Below are positions 9,275 through 20,029 of a DNA stretch of 25,016 nucleotides, one piece after another. The first letter of the stretch is position 1; every line of letters starts with the position of its first letter. The position numbers and the translations under genes were made by a program. The stretch spans positions 1-25,016 of the forward strand of contig WTXI01000445.1 in the NCBI GenBank assembly GCA_022376515.1. Reading direction: 5' to 3'. The notes below the pieces were generated by a model. The model was not told the DNA's origin. It was given only the letters and a program-made list of their open reading frames with translations, and did not search any database. The DNA is from Lactifluus volemus (taxonomy: Eukaryota; Basidiomycota; Agaricomycetes; Russulales; Russulaceae).

Positions 9275-10667
9275 GGGTAATCGAAGGAATGAGTTGTGAA
9301 GCTAGTGGGGTGACTTGTACAGTAGCACGGATGGGAACAAGCTAAATTGCCACTTCGCTGCGGCCATTTCGTAATTAAACTCGTTTTGACTTCCCGTCAC
9401 CAGGTGGAGTACAAAAGCCCAAAAACGTACAGTTATGTGGCGCTGGGGGCTGAGAAATATACTGTACAGTTAGTTATGTATGATCAACGCCCGCCCCGAT
9501 AGTAGCACCGCCCCTTCTTCCTTTGTGTGTATTGGAATGATCATCCTCTTCGGGACGCGCGCAATATCAGCGGCGATAGAAGAGATGCGCAACTACAGTA
9601 CAGTACCGCACCGCACACTACAGAACTTGGAACGATCCCCTACAGTATATCTCCACAAGCGTCAATCTAGAATTAATATAGTTTCCTCCCCTCTCCAACC
9701 GTATTGCCGCGGCGCGGCGCCCGGAAGTTCCGATTGGACAAAACAAAAACAAAAAAAACAACTGACAGTTTTGTGTGGGAAAATATATTAGTACCAAGGT
9801 TCCGTCGCCAAGACATCAGTCGCACAAGGTTAATAATACGCCCGCCAAATAAGAATAAGTTACCGGGCGCGCAGCCATGACTACTTGTACTGTGTGAGAG
9901 AGTTCAAAGAAAAAAAAATGGAAGGATGAGCGACAAGCAAAGAACCAACTTGGCACTTAGCCGACCGAACCTTAGAAGACGGGGCCCCGCATGGCTCGGA
10001 GGCGAGCAAGAACAACGAACGAGTAACGGCAGCTATAGGATGCGGCTCCACGTGGACCAACGAATAAATGAGGGCATGTGGACAGAAGAGGGGTCGCCCC
10101 TTAATGGCTCCAACTACTACGCAGTCTATTTACGCATTTGTCGGCCATCTCCCTGATGACAAATTCAGGCAAACGGACTTAGTTTTGCAAGAGCAAATTC
10201 CCAACCCCCAAACCCGAATCCTTGGGTTCTGGCAGCGACGGTGTGCAACACCTTCCGTCAGCCGCATGGAGGTCGTGGTGATCATTACCCACGACAAGAA
10301 TGGGCGATCTAATATAGTAGCGTGATGTTGCGCTTCCCTTACTTTCTCACCCGTTACGCCCTAAAATAGACTGAATTGAAGTTATATAACCTGATCACCG
10401 CACAACATCCAAAATGACCACCCTGGGAAGGTGCGTAGCGACAGGGAAGCCTCGCGGCGGGCCTATTGCGCTTTGACACCATCCAGTTTGGCAGATAGAA
10501 GCCCACTCGAGCATTCTATCGTGATTGGGTAATCGATATCAGGTATCTAATTGGGTAGCTTGCCGTGACCTGCCACAGTTCATAGCTCTATATATAGGAT
10601 CCACATTCCACGAAGACAATGGTGGGACAGCATAGCGTCAGCGGAGAGGAGTGCTGATGTATCGAAG
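9275..10667. other. Gene-poor intergenic stretch
   Basis: Nearly 1.4 kb between the doubtful small gene and the 3' end of EAF1. It holds five of the seven clustered TACAGTA motifs, A-rich runs (9740-9760, 9909-9918) and a TATATATA stretch at about 10590. Short frames on the plus strand (for example 9926-10156) lack recognisable domains or splice support. No tRNA-like B box, terminal inverted repeat or transposase was seen. Confidence 0.6.
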
Positions 10668-13600
10668 TCAACCTTGGGATTGGGACGGGTAAGTTCCAGT
10701 CTGTATCCCTCCTTGGGCTTGGGCTTGCGCCTGAGCTGCTTGAGCCTGAGCCAGTACCTGAGCTTGATGTTGTACCGCCGCCGCCGCCTGTGCTTGCGCT
10801 TGCGCTTGTGCTGCCTGTGCATAGCCCTGCTGCATCATCGTATGTCGTTGCTGTGCTCGTCTTAGGCCTACTGTGTAGAATGAAACAACCACTCACCATG
10901 ATATTCTGTTGGATGCGCATGGCCTGTTCCATTTGTTCTTGCGTGAGCTGTACCCCTACCCCAGGAAGTGACGAATAGAATATCGCTGCGGCCTGATTCT
11001 GTCGCGCGGTAGCTGCATGAGCCAAGTTCGGCGATGGCTGAGCATGTCCTGGGTGCTGTAGGGCTGACGATGGGCGAGGAGGGTTCGGCGTGGTTGATGT
11101 TCGTGGCGGAGAGGAATGAGAAATGACAGGAGACGAGACAGGCGCTCTCTGAGCAAAACCTGGGGAGAGATGTGGGGGATTAATATTTGGGCCAGCAGCG
11201 GTAATGTTCGCATTCGCGGCGGCCAGGACTCGCTGCTGGGCAGCCTGAACATGCAAAATCTGCTGGGGAGGTACACGCGAAGGACTGGCGGCTGGTATCC
11301 GCTGTTGTTGCGAGATGTTGACCTGCGAGCGTATTTGCGGCACCGCTTGTCCGTTAATTTGAGCCCTTAATGCATTATTATTCTGAGTTGGCTGTTGTGC
11401 GGGTTGCCCCTGCCCTTGTCCTTGAGCAAGCGCGACCTGGGTCGGAGTCTAAGGAGAGCACTCGTTAGTGTGCGAGTGGTGCGATCACCAACTGCAACGT
11501 ACATGAGGTTGCCCCGGTGTCCCGTTTCCCATGCGTTGGAGCATCTGCTGTCGCTGCGCTTCCTCTGCCCTTCGCCGGGATATCATTTCCTGAGCCTCTT
11601 TCTCGGCCTTCATGCGGCTCAGCTCCCCGGGCCCGAGTTTGGGTAGTTTGGAGAATTGCCCATGCGTGTCATGAATAGTGGGATTCTTCCTGTTAGTGAC
11701 TACGTCATGGTTGGGCAGTGAACAGAGGGGAAAATAGCTGGTGTACACTGACTGGCAGCTTTCTGAGCAGCATCCCGCTTTTTCACAACTTTTCGCAAGG
11801 TTTCGAACATCAGAGCATGCCTACGTCGTTTTCTCGGCTCGAAGGTGGCAGATTGTACCGGACCTACACTCGAGCTGACACTAGCCATACGCTTTCTTGT
11901 GGTTATTTGTGACTGCGGGGGTCGAACAGAAGTGGATGAAGAGGATCCATCCTGCATAAATTCTCTCTCGTTCCGCTCTTTGCCCAACCACCTTAGCCTG
12001 TAGCGCTCTTTGCATTCCCAGTCAGCACGTTTCTCCAAAGCGATTGCACCACGGAGCGAGTTGAACAAGTCTGCCACGAGACCCCAATTTTTAGGGTATT
12101 TTTCTGCCAAATTCCTGAGCAGAAGGTCGTCTTGGAGGGACCACAAGGTATCCCCACGCTTCGCTGAATCACGAGGAGTGCTAGATAAAACGACATCGTC
12201 ATCTGGAATGAGAAGGGTTGGTTTTCCCCCATCAAATAAGCCTTGAAAAGAGTAAAAAGCGATGAACATGGTACATAAAGGAATAAAACGCACTGTTTGA
12301 AGGCTCGTCGGGAATTCTATGAGACGCATCAAAGTCCGGCACCACAGGGGCATCGTCGATGCTTGTCCAGTGGTCGTCGTCCCAACGCACCGCCGGGTTT
12401 AGAGCAGCTAGTAGTGTGGGTCGTGTGCGCATGAAAGGACCCATAGCGGTCAACTTGGTATGAGTAGTAGGATCTACGCGTTTATGGGGATCGTCGCGAT
12501 CTCGCTTTTCTGATTTTTTCTTTCCCTCAGACTGCAAAGTCGATGGCCCCGCTAGTGGCGGAGGGTCATAGAACGAGAATGGCAATTCTGGAAAGATCTG
12601 GAATATGTCGGTGGGTAATGCGTGGGTGGTCTCATGAGGCGCGTCGTCTGAAGTAGCATCACGAAGTTTGTGGATGTGAAGGTCGTCAAAGTCGAGAACG
12701 AGCTTGTCATAGTCGTAGTACGCAATGTGGTTGCGAAGTGGCGAATAAATACTCGGTTTCGGGTGTTGCCTAGGTGCTAAGACTGGTTGTCCAGCTGTGG
12801 GTTCCAGAGGAGGCATGTCTGAGCCAAGGATTGGATCATCTGACGTCGGCTTCAAACCAGTTGGAATACCAGGTTGGGCCATTTCGCTGGGGCGACCTGC
12901 ATTGTCGGCCAAGGGTTCATCCTCCTTGAGGTCTGCATCCAGAGTCGATACAGTCGGCTGCATCGCGTGTAGCACAGACGAATCATCTACATCCTCTTCT
13001 TTGGGCCTGATTTCGTTCTCGGGTTGGGTTGACTCGCTACGCTCTGCGTGTCCAAGGGCCTCTTCCAGCACGGCGCGGGGCTCGAGAGCATCAACTACTT
13101 CCTGTTTCTCCAACTCTTGTTCGTCGTCGCTGTCATCGGAGCCATAGTCCGCAGATATGAGATTCGTGGAAAAGGGTCTTTCGTCCGAGTCATCTTGCAT
13201 TTCCCCATCCTCTCCTTGGTCATGTTCTATGATCATCTCCACGTCGTCGATCTCTCGAGACTCGTCGTGAGACGGCCGGCTCCAGTCCACAACAATACCC
13301 TTCTCCTTTCTTGCCTCTCGATTGCCAGCACGATGCCACTCGAGAACAGCAGAAGACAGCCTGTACGCCACGGCAATCTTCCATCTACGCTCTTCTCGAA
13401 AATCGGTACGCATCCAATGCTATTAAGAGTTGTTAGAGAGCACATCCTTTTTTACCGGAAACAAACCTACCATTTCATCCAAGAGGTAGTCCCAATGGGT
13501 TTTAGATACGTTCCCAGTTCCACGCTGCTTCTTTGGCTGTCGGTAACTCCACTTGCCTGCCTCTTTGAGCTGTTCTATGCGCTCTAACACTCGAACGAAA

Positions 13601-15162
13601 CGCAGTTCATTAAAGGCCACCTAAATGTTCGTTGGGTGTCGCAGAAATCTCTAGAAGACAAAATGCTCACATTCCAGTCCCGGGTACTCAGGGTTTTTGT
13701 GGCGCGAGATACCCTCTTCCACAACGGGTTTGCTCTGATCGTTGCCCCCCATTTGTTGATGCCCAATGGTACAGAGTCGTCTGTGATATCCTTACGACCT
13801 TCAGAACCTTTGTCCTTCTCTTTGTCTTTCTTGCGCTGACTCTTGCCAAGTTTCAACCGCCGCTGTTGGTCTAACGGGAGTGATTTCACAGGTGGAAGTG
13901 TGTAATTGCGTTTCAAGGAAAATTCGGGATGGAGCCATTCGTTTGTGTTAAGAGATGAGGGTTCCACGATGGTTAGGTCAAGGACGTATTGGGGTGGCTC
14001 CCCAATGGGAGCCAGGGTAACGGGGATGAAAACTTCAGTGGATGGTTTTGGAGGAAGCATAAACGCAGAGGGAGGCAAAGCAACAACAACCATAGGGGCG
14101 GGTGCGGGCGATGGTGAAGGTAAAGGCGACGGTCGTGTTTCTGTCGGTGAGGCTGGTGGTGGGGTTAACGGTGCTGGGCTGTGGTCGGGAATAAGTAGAA
14201 TAGGTTCGTCGACTTCGAGATGCGATTCCTCTAAAATGTCAACATCCATATCTTCCTCCACAGTGATTTCCTCCACGACTGCGGGGGACGCCAATGCCAC
14301 AGGTCCGGATTCTCCGCCGGATTCAAGAACCGGCAGGGCAGGGTCAGCCTCTGAGGGAGCGACTGAATCTATCGTTTCCTCATCTTCAAATGGCTCGCTC
14401 AAGACCTCAGGTTGAGAAGTGTCCGCGCCGATGTCGGCAAGCGTGTCTTCAGGTGAAGTACCTGGAGGCATCGTAGGCGCCTCCATGGGAGGGCTGCTGT
14501 ACCCACTCGAAGGTTGTAGAGGTCGGGTTGGTGGCTCTTCCTCAGGGAGTTCGAAAGATGGCTCTTCAGAAACCTCCATAGACACATCTGGTGACGGGGC
14601 TTGTGAACTACTACTAAGGCTCGGTGAGCGGTCTTCCACTGGTGCAGCAGAGTCCAAGTCCATTTCTGTGCCTGCTGGTGGTGGTGAAGGGGACGAGAGA
14701 GGTTCAGACATGGGAGAGACAGCCGGGAGTACGGACGAGGAACCATTGCCGATGTCGGAGACGGGACTCGCTCGTTGGCTATTCAGGCGGGGGGAGGGAG
14801 GGGCGAATTCACTGTCAGCCAGTTGTGCAATACTGCCAGCCCCTTGACTGGAGAGGAGCACGAGGTGAGCGAAGCGGGTAGAAAGAAAGGAGGGCCGCAC
14901 GGTTTAGAGATGTCGAATCTATCTATAAATTCTCTAAGAGCAGCGTCATCTTGCACCTCCGCAGTGAGAATCAACTCGACGTTGTTGCGTCTTTGTAGCA
15001 AGACGAACATTTCGCGCAAGTAGTCATTTCTGCGTCGTGTTATTTCGCTAGAATGGGGAATTCAGGAGATGAAAAGGACAGATATGACTGTAAAGCTCAC
15101 TCGAGTTTGGCGAGACGTTCCTCGAGAATATTTTCATGAACGGGGGCCGCAGGGGAAGACAT
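10668..15162 (-). CDS. EAF1: EAF1/VID21 scaffold subunit of the NuA4 histone acetyltransferase
   Basis: Eaf1 is the platform protein of NuA4 in the nucleus, binding actin/Arp4 through its HSA domain (family knowledge). Exons 15101-15162, 14901-15047, 13671-14847, 13471-13620, 12294-13419, 11749-12241, 11503-11689, 10897-11448, 10668-10850 total 4077 nt, 1358 aa, with introns of 46-59 bp. Domains: N-terminal basic helix ([17 protein letters not shown]), a long acidic Ser/Pro-rich region, HSA at about 463-560 ([20 protein letters not shown], then [18 protein letters not shown]), an acidic linker, a SANT/Myb domain at about 918-972 ([20 protein letters not shown] and [13 protein letters not shown]), and a Gln/Ala-rich C-terminal tail. 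The intron 11690-11748 has an alternative donor/acceptor pair that also keeps frame. No disruption was found. SMI1 lies 277 bp upstream in the same orientation. Confidence 0.92.
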
Positions 15163-15439
15163 GACGGTTTCGCGCCTGAGATGGTCAAAAGTCAGCGGGC
15201 CGCGCCTTGCTGGCCTGCGTTCACTCGTATTATGTAATAGCTACAGTCAGACCTGGTAGTGGCAAACTTGGGTGTGTGCAATTACGGGTATCAGAAAAAA
15301 AAAAAACTGAAAGCGTACATGGGATTGGCTTGTAAGAAATGGATGATTAGCATGCAATGTACTAGTCAATGAACGGACAAATAAATAGTGTCCAACACTC
15401 GCGGTCACATCAATTATCCGCTAACAAAAACTGTCCTCT
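15163..15439 (-). promoter_or_regulatory. Spacer between SMI1 stop and EAF1 start
   Basis: A 277-bp spacer in a tandem pair; it must hold the SMI1 3' end and the EAF1 promoter. An A12 run lies at about 15295-15306. No specific site is recognised. Confidence 0.5.
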
Positions 15440-17497
15440 TCAGTTTAGCGGTTGACCTTCTCCCAGGTCATTTACAGAAGACAGCCTCTCGCTGGACTCC
15501 CCAGTAGGCGCCATAAAGAATTCATCGGAAGTGGAAGACATGCTGGTCGTCGTCTCATCTGGCATATCATCGTCACTGATTTGGTCTGATTCCGATTGAT
15601 CATCTGCGAGCCCAACTTCACCTCCACTGCCAACAAATTTGACAGTAGCACTGGCATTCAGCTCCCCATCCTCAGACTGGTATTCGTCATCGTTTATAGA
15701 TGAGCTTTCAGCGGGGAGCAGGAGGGGCTCCGTAACTTGCCGCGGTGAATCGGCGGGTAGTGAAGGTTTTGTAGGTGGTGAATCTAACGCAGGAGCCGAG
15801 TCATTTAACAGGGGCGTGATTGGTGCACTCGGGATTGAGGGGGAAGGGGTTGCATCTCCGGACAACGAAGTAGCCGTTCTTTGGTGGATCGATTTTGGAG
15901 GAGGGATTGGTGCGTCTCGTTGTCCGGGATTTGAGACCTCAAAAGTGGTTCTCGAGGGATGACTAACTTGTCGCATCAAGGACCCCCTGCTTTCTATATC
16001 ATCCGGGTGCGACTCAGAGCCGGGACTGGGAGGCGTAATATCGTCGTGAGTTGGAAGGTCAACCGGAAGGGGGGCAGGGGGTTTCGTGACAGAGATGATG
16101 GGGACTGGTGACGTTTTCGGAGGCCCAAGAGAGTCAACATTGCCTTGTTCGGATTGAGACGACGCTATGTCCATGTCACCGACGTCGACGAAGACGGGAA
16201 TCGGTACTTCGGCACTAGGGCTCACAGTGGCGTCCGCAAGATCTAAGACGCCCAGACCAACCTTCTCTGGCGCCTGTAACATCAAGAACAGGAAATTACA
16301 ACCCGAGTGAGTCAAGACTGAAGTGTACATACCTTGCCCTTCTCTTGCGCCGGGAGGTCGGGGATTAGGCGCGCTTCGTGCCACTTGCGGAGACTTCTAT
16401 CTGCCCAGGCCTCCAGTGTTGTCCAACCTCGATACTCGCCGGCAAGGCGCATACCGCCCATCGCTATACCACCCGCCCCTTCACCAGATCCCCTCCCAGT
16501 CCCGTCAAAGAAATAACTCTCGTAGCCAACATCGTCCTCGCTTCCCTCACTTTCATTCGAAATGCCGAGCTCGAACCCTTCTCCAGACTCGAGGTCCTCC
16601 GCAAAGCTAGCGAGCCAGTGAGCCCAGCCGAAAGGACCGTCTCCTCTCCACAGGACGACCTTGGTGTCGAAGTCACGGCCAAAGACAATGACCTGACCAA
16701 CAGCACCTCCCACCCCAGGGTTAAGATCGACCCCGACATAATTGCCTGTCTTGTCAGTGATAAGTGGAATCCACCCGCGCTGGGAGTATTCCTTGCGAAT
16801 CCAGCCCGGCGGAATTGACTGCATAACTTGACGCAATCGCGGGTGAGCTCCAGTATTCGGGTCATCGTCGACTTCACGCCAAAACCTCCACTCATCAAGT
16901 ACCTCATCGAGGGGGAGAAGATGCAGACCAAAAAAGAGTCCCTCAGAGCAGCCAGCCGACGACTCGGGTTCTTGGCCATCGACTACTAGGTAAGATTCAC
17001 GGATGACCTGTGGAAGAGAGAAACCGAACTGCGTCTCTATGTTGGCGAGGTCTTGTGGGAGGATGCCATAGTTGAGCGTGTCGCCCAACTCGGGATACTC
17101 GACGGACAACCAGGTGCGGATACGGGACCATGTCTGTTCGAGAGATGGGTATTGGGGAATGGGGGGAAGAGGAGCGTTGCTGATGGGTAATAGGGAAGTC
17201 GGTCGTGAACGGGAGGGTGGTCTGGTGAGAGGGTCAGAAGAAGAGGTGAGAGGGTTAAGAGTGAGCGCACGCGTCTGAGAGATAACCGTATTGTGTTCCG
17301 TTTGACTGTGGGGGGTATGTAAACGAACTGGACATGGCTGATTGTGGAGAGGCCATGGAGGAATTTGCGGAGAAGAGACCATTTCTCGAAAAGGCGGGGG
17401 ACGGAAGAGAGAAAGCCTCTTGGGTAGCGGAGAGTACTTTTCGTCTTCCCTGCATAGAAGAATCTGAAGAAGAAAAGAATGAAGAGAACCAACCCAT
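15440..17497 (-). CDS. SMI1: SMI1/KNR4 family cell-wall synthesis regulator
   Basis: SMI1/KNR4 proteins coordinate 1,3-beta-glucan/chitin synthesis with the wall-integrity pathway (family knowledge). Exons 17271-17497, 16333-17221 and 15440-16273 total 1950 nt, 649 aa. The first intron (17222-17270, 49 bp, donor GTGCGC, branch CTGAC, acceptor CCAG) explains what first looks like a frameshift; the second (16274-16332) has donor GTATGT. After a Ser-rich N-terminus starting MGWFSSFFSS comes the SMI1/KNR4 (SUKH-type) domain at about 105-285: RIRTWLSVEYPELGDTLNYG, CSEGLFFGLHLLPL, EWRFWREVDDDP, SIPPGWIRKEYSQRGWIPL, and VIVFGRDFDTKVVLWRGDGP. The last exon is an acidic, Ser/Pro-rich disordered tail, longer than in yeast. 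A glucanase gene is found in the same window but far apart, so no joint control is implied. Confidence 0.94.
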
Positions 17498-18411
17498 GAT
17501 ATGGGAGTCGGACGAGGGGGAGTACGAGGCAAAGCCAAAGCAAGGGCTGGGTCCGAGTAACTAAACTTATTATTACCCTTACAAGTCACCAACCCGAACC
17601 CGAAACCCGAAACCTCCCCCATCCGCCAACCTGAAATGAAAAAAAAAAACTACTGATCAATACCCCATTTGATGTCAACAATCCTTGCTATTCGCCATCT
17701 TCCTCTTATCAAGCCATGACGGACAGCTCAACTGCGTCGTCTCTATCTGGTCATGAATTTCCAACCAGTTGGGAATGTTGATCATTCGTATCCAAAAGGC
17801 GAGCGAGGCGCCTAGCGCTCTTTGCCATCACAACCTTCAAGGCAATTGGTAATAGAAGTGCTGGCAGCCCAGTGAATGAGCTGTCCTCACCCGAGTAGGA
17901 TGACTATAAAATATAGTTAGGGCTGCAAGAAATAGGCTTTCTATTGATCTTCCATTTCCTAGTTTTACTTGTTTGTTACCTAGTGCAATGCGTATAAGGA
18001 TTACATTGTGCGCGCCTGCGGGAGTACAGTAACCATGGCTGGTGTTCCAGCGCGCTTTATGGGTGTCTTGAGCTATGAGGCGATCTCGTTCTCAGTCAAA
18101 ATGTACTAATTCAAGGTTACTTATCCATACTGATGTCATACCCGCTAAGCAAGATGTCATCAACGTACAGAGCTGTCTTTATGCAAAAGCTGTGGCCATG
18201 GTCCGTCCGTCGTTAGGTTGGTTTTAAGTTTGAGTGACGTTTGATACGAAGGTACAGTATGCCCATTTGGTGGGTGTCGCTCGCATTTTTCATAAGCTCT
18301 CCGCATCGCCTTGCCTTACCCTCCGTGGCGAGTCACCGGCAGTCTTTCGGGGTTTTCACTGCCCCAGATCGCAACTTCAACCCTTTTCTTCTTCGCATTT
18401 CAATAAAAGCC
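17498..18411. other. Gene-poor stretch upstream of SMI1 and of the STE3 remnant
   Basis: Just over 900 bp. The part next to 17497 should hold the SMI1 promoter; there is an A10 run at 17640-17650. It also contains the tiny plus-strand ORF at 17716-17781 and TACAGTA motifs at 18025 and 18253. No further gene could be supported. Confidence 0.55.
17716..17781 (+). other. Tiny ORF resembling a truncated pheromone precursor
   Basis: Twenty-one codons beginning MTDSSTASSLSG and ending FPTSWEC followed by TGA. Basidiomycete pheromone precursors are short, Ser/Thr-rich at the start and end in Cys plus three residues (CaaX). Here the Cys is the last residue before the stop, so a CaaX box is absent. 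It is on the same strand as the STE3 pseudogene and about 630 bp upstream. Similarity rests on this pattern only and may be chance. Confidence 0.22.
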
Positions 18412-19395
18412 ATGAGTTCAACTTTCAATCTGGCCTATATTGTCTTTTCTTTCATTGGCTTCTTGCTCTCTGTCATTCCGTTCCACCTGCATCTTTAAGG
18501 TAAGCTGCAATGTACGATGTTTGAAATATTATGGTCCACGTCACAGCTTTGAACACGGGAACTATGATATGGACCGCCTGGGCGGATGTCTGACACATTG
18601 CATTAACTCGACCATATGCCGCGGTCGACAGGGCTCCGGTCTACTGTGATACCGGTAAGACTCTGATGCCTGTTTCCTAAACAGCCTCACCGGTGACTCG
18701 CATTTTGGCATCGGACTCTCAGCTTGCACTCTTTGTATTAACCGCCGCCTCTAAAAGATTGCCGCTCCGAAAGCTGTAACGACAACACGGGCTGAGAAAC
18801 GTCGTGGAGTCATCATTGATCCAGTCATTTCTCTTGCTTGGCCTCCCAGTTTCGGGGATGGGACTGCCAATTCCCCCTACCTCTTACTGACATCTGTCAA
18901 CGTACTCCTTTTCTACACATGTCCCCTGCCATCGCCTTTCAGTCCTCCAGCTCATTTACCAATAGCCATGGCATTCTATCATTTCTTCAAGCGCAAGCGT
19001 CGGCGGGCGGAGGTAATGCTGTACTGTGACCTACATCTGGGTCTCTACAATCGCTTGGCATTGCTAGCCTGTTCCGAGGTGGTTCACAATGATACCCACA
19101 TTCCTCAGTTCCCGACCACTCGAATGGCGGAGTACTACTCGGAATATGCCGTAACTGACATAGCTATCTGGTCCGAGTCGGTTGTTTATTCCGCCTTCAT
19201 CTTCTTTGCGTCCTTCGGCTCTGTGGATGAGGCGAGGGATTAGACAGGCGCGATTCCATCCATTCTTTATCCGATCAACTTTCCATCCCTTGAAATTTCA
19301 TTGCCAGCAACCTGAAGTCCGACCTGAAAATCGAACCTTTGTGCCCTCTTCTTACTGGACGGCCTCTAGACCAATTACCTCAACCCCCAAATAGA
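18412..19395 (+). pseudogene. STE3: Decayed STE3-type pheromone receptor (GPCR) gene
   Basis: STE3-type receptors are seven-transmembrane sensors of lipopeptide mating pheromones in basidiomycetes. Conserved pieces occur in order: a start with the first helix (AYIVFSFIGFLLSVIPFHLHL), then after an intact-looking intron (18500-18546) NTGTMIWTAW, a cysteine/asparagine segment ending APVYCDT at a GTAAG donor (18655), GIGLSACTLCINRRL, KAVTTTRAEKRRGVIID, AFYHFFKRKRRRAE, and the last helix VVYSAFIFFASFGSVDEARD. Breaks: in-frame TAA at 18496-18498, TAA at 18752-18754 between RRL and KIA, frame jumps around 18590-18650 and 18690, loss of the region expected between the fourth and fifth helices, and a TAG at 19241-19243. 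A basic Arg/Phe-rich tail continues out of frame to about 19395. Ends are approximate. Confidence 0.82.
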
Positions 19396-20029
19396 GTCAA
19401 CGCTAACATCTTCCTACACTGCTGATGGCGCCGACGCCATCTGAACTTGTCTCTGTTTACTTCATTCTTTGGTATTGACTAGTATTTTTTTTACTGCTGT
19501 CCTATTTATACCCCTCTACTTGCAACAGAGATACACTTGAATATGAAAGTGATTGTGAGTCTGACTAGTTAGAGGTCAAATACTATACTATCAGTGTGAG
19601 AGGGAAACCCAGCTCTTGTGCTCAAACACTTCAGATTTTCTTCACCATCAAATGCGCTACGTAAGCTTGTAGAAGTGCAAACGCGGCCAGAAGGAGTACC
19701 TGCAACTTTCCACTGCTGCAATGTCCTCTCCCAATCTGAGGAGCAGAGACACTAAAATAGTCTTGGCGAGGGTAAGAAGGATGCAACGTCGAAGGGATGC
19801 CAGTCGTCTCATCCCTCAGTATAGCCCCTCCTAGGTATGACACAAAGAGGACATCCTGAGAATCAGTGGGCCCCCGGGATGGTGGCCATCTGTAACGAGC
19901 AATAGTAGGTGCTGAGGGCTTCTTTGACTTTCAGCTTATCGACCTAGCATTAAAGATAGAAGGTTGTTGTTCGTGCGTCCCATTTTAGCCGCCAAGTGAC
20001 AGTAAGGTACATACAACGTACAATGGTAT
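19396..20029. other. Intergenic stretch downstream of STE3 remnant and of SCOT
   Basis: Holds AT-rich sequence with a T9 run near 19487 and TATTTATA at about 19503. A 100-codon open stretch on the minus strand (19631-19930) is listed separately. Nothing else could be supported; the part next to 20030 is presumably the SCOT 3' UTR. Confidence 0.5.
19631..19930 (-). other. Open stretch with hydrophobic C-terminus, coding status doubtful
   Basis: A hundred codons without a stop but without an in-frame ATG near the start, ending in a hydrophobic segment LQVLLLAAFALLQAYVAHLM plus VKKI, the look of a tail anchor. It could be the last exon of an unknown protein on the SCOT strand, starting at an acceptor near 19928, but an upstream exon was not found. 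A frame this long can arise by chance in such a region. Confidence 0.2.

Larger units (their letters stand above)
8620..9647. repeat. Cluster of TACAGTA/TACTGTA motifs
   Basis: Seven exact copies in 1028 bp: TACAGTA at 8620, 8731, 9318, 9594, 9599 (overlapping the previous one by two bases) and 9641, and the reverse form TACTGTA at 9460. The 9460 copy is part of a perfect 10-bp palindrome ACTGTACAGT at 9461-9470. Near misses (TACAGTT at 9428, TACTGTG at 9887) add to the pattern. Only four exact copies were found in the other 24 kb (1532, 18025, 18253, 24262). Function unknown; could be a protein-binding site array or remains of a small repeat. Confidence 0.75.

Noticed and set aside
9926..10325. 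Overlapping plus-strand short ORFs in the gene-poor stretch
   Set aside because: No domain, no plausible introns and composition like surrounding non-coding DNA.
9275..10667. Possible transposon remnant
   Set aside because: No terminal inverted repeats, target-site duplication, LTR or transposase/reverse transcriptase text could be recognised by eye.
10588..10896. Continuation of the EAF1 exon past 10897 as an alternative C-terminus
   Set aside because: A GTGAGT donor at 10896 and an in-phase acceptor at 10851 lead into a Gln/Ala-rich exon that fits the family tail and brings the full model to an exact multiple of three.
13906..14847. Gly/Ser-rich plus-strand open frames opposite EAF1
   Set aside because: Mirror images of the Ser/Pro-rich acidic region of EAF1; no splice or domain support.
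17222..17270. Apparent frameshift in the N-terminal part of SMI1
   Set aside because: A 49-bp intron with donor GTGCGC, branch CTGAC and acceptor CCAG joins the two frames in phase, giving a total of exactly 1950 nt.
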